NCBI RefSeq assembly: GCF_026262505.1
Contig: NC_067207.1
Location: forward strand, 7,718,082 to 7,782,081
Length of the DNA stretch: 64,000 bases
Reading direction: 5' to 3'
Source: Trichomonas vaginalis G3
Lineage: Eukaryota; Parabasalia; Trichomonadida; Trichomonadidae
The notes beneath the pieces are model-generated. The model did no database searches and had not been told where the DNA came from. It saw nothing but the letters and a program-made list of their open reading frames with translations. Positions 60,041-64,000 of this stretch are shown here, in pieces. Both the position numbers and the translations under genes were made by a program. The stretch's first letter is position 1, and every line of letters starts with the position of its first letter.

Positions 60041-60075
60041 AAAAATGTCACTTTTTAAACGTTAAGTTTTTAGTC

Positions 60076-60264
60076 TTATTTTACCCTTTGTTTTTCAAGG
60101 TAGTATTGGACTGCAATTTCTCCAAATTCTCTGTGTCGGAGTTCTTCAGCATTTTCCAAGGTGTACCTGGAGAACTCAAAGAAGTTGTCAAGAACATACT
60201 GCCATGCTGCTCTTCTGAGTTCGTCGGTATTTTGGAAGTGTTGCACCTTCAAGTCTTCGGACAT
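60076..60264 (-). CDS. Unknown 62-aa helical protein
   Basis: MSEDLKVQHFQNTDELRRAA and onward, all helical. Preceded by GGAAAAAGTGACATTTTTTC, nearly the same upstream sequence as the neighbour at 60040, which suggests co-regulation. Unrecognised. Confidence 0.5.
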   Translation of the reverse strand: MSEDLKVQHFQNTDELRRAAWQYVLDNFFEFSRYTLENAEELRHREFGEIAVQYYLEKQRVK

Positions 60265-60387
60265 GAAAAAATGTCACTTTTTCCAACTCGTAATTGAATT
60301 CATTGTACTTCTCTTCACGTACATAAAACTCAGCAATGGTATTTGCTTTAAGAATTTACCATCTTACTAAGACTAAACATTTAATTT

Positions 60388-61302
60388 TCAAGCTTGACTT
60401 TTTACATTTTGAACTTTGTTTGCGTAGATATGAATTCTGAAAGAAGTATGAGGGTCTTGTATGACTTTATACTTCTCCCATAGTTCATGTCTGTCAAACT
60501 TACCTGCCATGGACTCTTTCATAAGTTCCATGAAATCGTCTTCGGACAATCCGGGGAAAAGTATTATGTCAGTAAGTATTCTCTTTACATCCTTACTTAA
60601 ACTCTTGGCTGTCTGTACACAAATGACAACTGAAATGTTAAAGTGCCTAAGTTTCTTAAGAATTCGACACATGTCTTGTTCTCTATTCTTTAACAAAGGA
60701 TGAGAGGCGAAATCATCTAAGATAAGAAGACACCTATGAGGGTACGTTTTCCAATCGTAAGATTGCAATTTCTTCGAAATGTATTCTATCTCTTTCTGTT
60801 TGTTTCTGAAGTGTTTCTTCTCTAATATTCTCTGCATTTCCTCATTTGGGTCTTTAAACTTAGAATTTATATACTCATTTATAGCATTATATTTCAAAAC
60901 TCTTCTTTGGTACTTCTTTATCCAATCTAACAACTCAGTATCCTTTATACATACTAACTTAGACTTCTTTATAATATCTTTGAACGAATTGACGGTTTGG
61001 TCAAATTGACCAGAAGTCGAACAAATAACAACTAACTCATAGAATGGGTTCTTCTCATCTAGTTCTTGTTGTTGTGCAGCCATTTTAAGATAAGTGAAAG
61101 TCTTACCCGACCCAGGTGGTGCAATTAGACCTGTTATACCATTCTGGGCAAATAAGAACTTTTCATGTATAGGCTTTATCTGAGCATTTTCCAACTTCCT
61201 CTTGTTCTTGTTTAAAACATTCACAAATTTTTTGTCAATGTCAGCAAACTTTTTTTCTAACATATTTTTAGAAAAATTAAAATTTTTATCTTTTAAAAAA
61301 GA
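60388..61302 (-). pseudogene. A32-like packaging ATPase, 5' end cut by duplication junction
   Basis: Walker A APPGSGKTFTYLKMAAQQQE and Walker B CLLILDDFASHP are clear, and the sequence is a close relative of the fossil at 30368-31349. The gene's first codons are replaced at the junction with the second segmental copy (61303), so its own promoter is gone. The remaining frame is open to its end. Packaging motor family; inactive as it stands. Confidence 0.82.
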
Positions 61303-61508
61303 GTGGGGGACAAACTCGCCCATTGTCACTTTTTCATTAACCTTAAACTTGTAATTTTCATTATTTTTAATTAACCTTATTTCTTTCCCAATTCCTGATT
61401 TATTTTATTCACTACTAAAAGTCACATTTTAATAAAATATAATAATTTATTTATAGCATTTTTTACTATACTGTAATAAAAAATTAATTATAATAAATTA
61501 AATGTTTA

Positions 61509-61865
61509 TTAAATCAAATGTTTTCTTTGCAATAATATTTTTAATGTTGAGTAAACAATGTTGGGATCAAGTGTATCATTTTTCAGACCTTTCTGAACAG
61601 CTTCAAGCATACTGATGCATTCGACTTTTTTAAATTGTGTCATTTCTTCGAAATCTCTTGTGACTTTTTTGATAACTTTAACACTTCTCTCTGAATCCAG
61701 ACCTTTAATTTGCAACTTAATCAGGAATGAAGGAACAACACTGGAATATAACTCGATGACAAGTTCATCGAGTCGAAGATTTGGTTGTACACCACTTGTA
61801 TGTGCCGGATACCATTGTGTCAAATTTTTTCTGAAATTAACTTTAAAAGTACTAAGTAAGATCAT
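61509..61865 (-). pseudogene. Captured gene fragment, second copy, 119 codons
   Basis: Same helical sequence as 49761-50129 (RLDELVIELYSSVVPSFLIK...), within a second copy of the TIR element, here with a single 121-bp unit. Nothing more can be said about its identity. Confidence 0.45.
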
Positions 61866-62800
61866 TTATTTTTGCATAATATAATGCCAATATGGTTTCT
61901 TTTGATTTTATTTCATTTATAAGCAAATCAGATTTACCCAAAAACTCCACTCCATAAGCGTTCATTTGCTAAATTAAAAAGTGACAATGGGCTAGTCTGT
62001 CCCTTTCTCAAATAAAAGTAAAAACAAATTTATACTAATTTACTTCAAAATACAAAAGTATTTGACAGCTAAAATTAGTTACTTTAGCAAGCCCATCAAT
62101 ACCCTTTTACGATTATTGTTACTTTTTCGAAATAAAAGTAAAAACAAATTTATACTAATTTACATCAAAATACAAAAGTATTTGACAGCTAAAATTAGTT
62201 ACTTTAGCAAGCCTATCAATACCCTTTTACGATTATTGTTACTTTTTCGAAATAAAAGTAAAAACAAATTTATACTAATTTACATCAAAATACAAAAGTA
62301 TTTGACAGCTAAAATTAGTTACTTTAGCAAGCCTATCAATACCCTTTTACGATTATTGTTACTTTTTCGAAATAAAATAAATTTATTATCAAAAACCTTT
62401 TTTTTCTTAGTAAAAATAAACGAAATTTTTTACCTTATGAACTTTTGATGGAAATATGCAAATTTAAAATAATAAAGAAAGCCGCGAGCGAAGCGATCGG
62501 CTTAGTTCGAAGATTTTGATTCAAATCTTTGCTGATCTGTAATTCGCGGAAGCCGCGAGCGAATCGAGCGGCTTAGGTCTAAGATTTTGATTCAAATCTT
62601 TGCTTATATTCCTTAAATTCTTTATGAAACTCGCAACAGTTCCATAAAAAATTTTAAATTCTAAACTGTCGAAATTACCGATCGGTAATCACACCCTTCA
62701 CGGGTGTGTCACTTTTTACAAGTGTGTCACTTTTAGCTAAAATTACCCCTACTCAAATCGAAATTATATTAATGTTTTTAATATTCTTATATCAAAAGGA

Positions 62801-63640
62801 TTAAAGTTCATTAAGAGAAAAACAATTCTTCTTCTTCAATCTATTGGCACATTTATTTCTACACGCCAATAAGGAAGGGAAAATTATAAGACACCATGGT
62901 GTCTTCAAAACGCGAATTTTTGATATTTTTAACAACCCTATAACGAAGTCAGTTATGAGACGTTTTATGTTTAAAGCAAGGAAACGCCATGTTTGCATAA
63001 GTATTGCTACAGTTAAATGGTAATGTCTGACTTTAGTAATGATGTTAGCTAATGGTGAGTCTGGTTTTGACACTAAACCTTTTCCGGCGAAGTCGTCACA
63101 AACGAGCAGAGTATTTGAAGGATACTTTTTGAAGGGGTATTTTGAAAGTTTTGACAGAATGTAGTTTGTAAGTCGTTTCATATCGTAAACTCCTGAGTAC
63201 TGACGTAAGTGGTGTTTGTCAATAATTCTTTCCATCTCTTCTGAAGTCTTTTGCATTCCTGACTGTATGAACTCTACAATAGCATAATATTTTCTCTTAC
63301 GTCGAATGTAACGTTGAAGAAATTCAATGAGTTCGCTATCTGGAACTTTAACGACAGATGCTTGAACTTTACTCATGAATGTTTTCGTTGTTGAATCCAT
63401 AGAGTCTGAAGTTGCTGATACAATGATTTGGTCATAGTAAGAGTCGTTTCCTAAACGCTCTGTTATGAGTATATGACGAATGAGGTTAAATGTCTTTCCT
63501 GAACCCATCTTTCCACAATAGAAATACACACCATTTGAACAGAATTCATAATCTTTGCTGAAAGGAAGAATAAGAGAAGAGTTAAGTTTGTCTGTAGTTT
63601 CATTCATGTCTTCATCTACGTCATGTATTAAATGCTTCAT
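62801..63640 (-). CDS. A32-like packaging ATPase, second type, copy 2, 279 aa
   Basis: Same protein as 51421-52131: Walker A GKMGSGKTFN, Walker B LLVCDDF. The frame is open over 279 residues, a plausible full length for the family. Divergent from the capsid-type gene at 63657 across the same 16 bp. Confidence 0.8.
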   Translation of the reverse strand: MKHLIHDVDEDMNETTDKLNSSLILPFSKDYEFCSNGVYFYCGKMGSGKTFNLIRHILITERLGNDSYYDQIIVSATSDSMDSTTKTFMSKVQASVVKVPDSELIEFLQRYIRRKRKYYAIVEFIQSGMQKTSEEMERIIDKHHLRQYSGVYDMKRLTNYILSKLSKYPFKKYPSNTLLVCDDFAGKGLVSKPDSPLANIITKVRHYHLTVAILMQTWRFLALNIKRLITDFVIGLLKISKIRVLKTPWCLIIFPSLLACRNKCANRLKKKNCFSLNEL

Positions 63641-63656
63641 TTTATCTCCACTAAAA

Positions 63657-64000
63657 ATGCAAGTCAGAAATATTCAGAACATAGCACCGAGTCTAACTGA
63701 CAAGAGTATAAAGATATACTATGAACACGTTATGATGAAACCAACCAAAATTCAAGAAAGTCAGTATACTTATGAATATCCAAGACACTGGGTAGAGTAT
63801 GTAGGAGGTGAGAAAGCTATTGAAATAAGACAAGTTAGAAGTATTCCAGCAGGAAGAACAATATTATTGAAGAACTTTAATGTTTTGAGATATAATGATG
63901 AAACAAAGAAGCAAGATAGTTTCCCTGTTGCTGTGTATGTGAACTTAGATACAGGAGATGGCATGAAAGTTTTTAACACAAAGCTTCAAACGGTATTGAA
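63657..64000 (+). CDS. Capsid-associated protein, YP-x-RW family, cut by window end
   Basis: Starts MQVRNIQNIAPSLTDKSIKI and is identical in the visible part to 52148 onward, including EYPRHWVEYVGGEKAIEIRQ. The remainder lies beyond the window. Confidence 0.55.
   Translation, partial: MQVRNIQNIAPSLTDKSIKIYYEHVMMKPTKIQESQYTYEYPRHWVEYVGGEKAIEIRQVRSIPAGRTILLKNFNVLRYNDETKKQDSFPVAVYVNLDTGDGMKVFNTKLQTVL

Larger units (their letters stand above)
54866..60264. other. Compact block of unfamiliar genes with different base use
   Basis: About ten small genes, mostly minus strand, richer in G+C and with Pro/Glu-rich products. Several have clear initiator sequences (TCATTTTTTCG, TCATTTTTTGA, TCACTTTTTTT) within a few bases of ATG. 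No hallmark Polinton gene is inside the block, but it lies between Polinton pieces. It may be an accessory module of another Polinton lineage or of another virus-like element. Confidence 0.5.
49551..61302. repeat. First copy of a tandem segmental duplication (unit about 11.75 kb)
   Basis: The sequence from 49551 to about 52500 recurs from 61303 to the window end in the same orientation, nearly base for base. The second copy begins exactly where the packaging ATPase gene (60388-61302) is cut. The copies differ mainly in tandem repeat number (three 121-bp units in the first copy, one in the second). The second copy continues beyond the window. Confidence 0.85.
61303..64000. repeat. Second copy of the segmental duplication (continues past window)
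   Basis: Repeats 49551 to about 52500: TIR element with gene fragment (61509-61865), 120-bp tandem repeat (62014-62375), GC palindromes, packaging ATPase and the start of the capsid-type gene. Near-identity argues for a recent event, or for an assembly-collapsed/expanded repeat. Confidence 0.85.

Noticed and set aside
49551-64000. LTR retroelement with long direct repeats
   Set aside because: No reverse transcriptase, gag or primer-binding site; content between the repeats is Polinton-like and unrelated genes.
1-64000. tRNA or rRNA genes
   Set aside because: No cloverleaf with conserved TTCGAATC-type arm or rRNA core sequence was noticed on either strand.

Overview
The window is A+T-rich eukaryotic DNA dominated by Polinton/Maverick elements (virus-like giant DNA transposons). 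The best guess for the host is a trichomonad, most likely Trichomonas vaginalis. The reasons are massive Polinton content, intronless genes, very short intergenic gaps, and start codons sitting a few bases after initiator-like TCA(C/T)TTT strings, as in Trichomonas core promoters. This is an inference; no host housekeeping gene is present to prove it.

Layout. (1) 1-7740: the end of one Polinton (A), reading leftwards, with its hairpin-bearing terminus at 7688-7740 and the rest outside the window. (2) 7741-12440: repeat-rich DNA with two inverted copies of a gene tail, a MITE inside one of them, a 253-bp tandem array, and a chain of different stem-loops. (3) 12440-20420: Polinton piece D without visible termini, with KilA-N protein, integrase, phage-like fibre, collagen-like fibre and capsid-associated genes; most frames look whole. 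(4) 21460-46951: Polinton B, about 25.5 kb, with inverted termini and a 5-bp target-site duplication (CCTCT). It carries capsid, helicase, packaging ATPase, KilA-N, HNH, protein-primed DNA polymerase, integrase, fibre and adenine methyltransferase genes. Its left half is a badly decayed relative of A (order of twenty breaks); several right-half genes look whole. (5) 46957-49550: a second MITE, then a 250-bp tandem array whose every unit folds into four near-perfect hairpins. (6) 49551-61302: a unit of about 11.75 kb whose first 2.7 kb is repeated from 61303 to the window end. It holds a small TIR transposon carrying a gene fragment, a Polinton-derived packaging/capsid gene block, and a compact block of unfamiliar genes (54.87-60.26 kb) with a different base composition and promoter style.

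How the genes fit together. The Polinton genes form the usual virus-like set: integrase for insertion, protein-primed polymerase and D5-like helicase for copying, A32-like ATPase for genome packaging, a double-jelly-roll-type major capsid protein, minor capsid proteins and fibres. KilA-N proteins, HNH nucleases and the methyltransferase are accessory. Adjacent opposite-strand genes often share divergent promoters of only 16-25 bp.

All family assignments come from reading translated motifs by eye; no database search was run.
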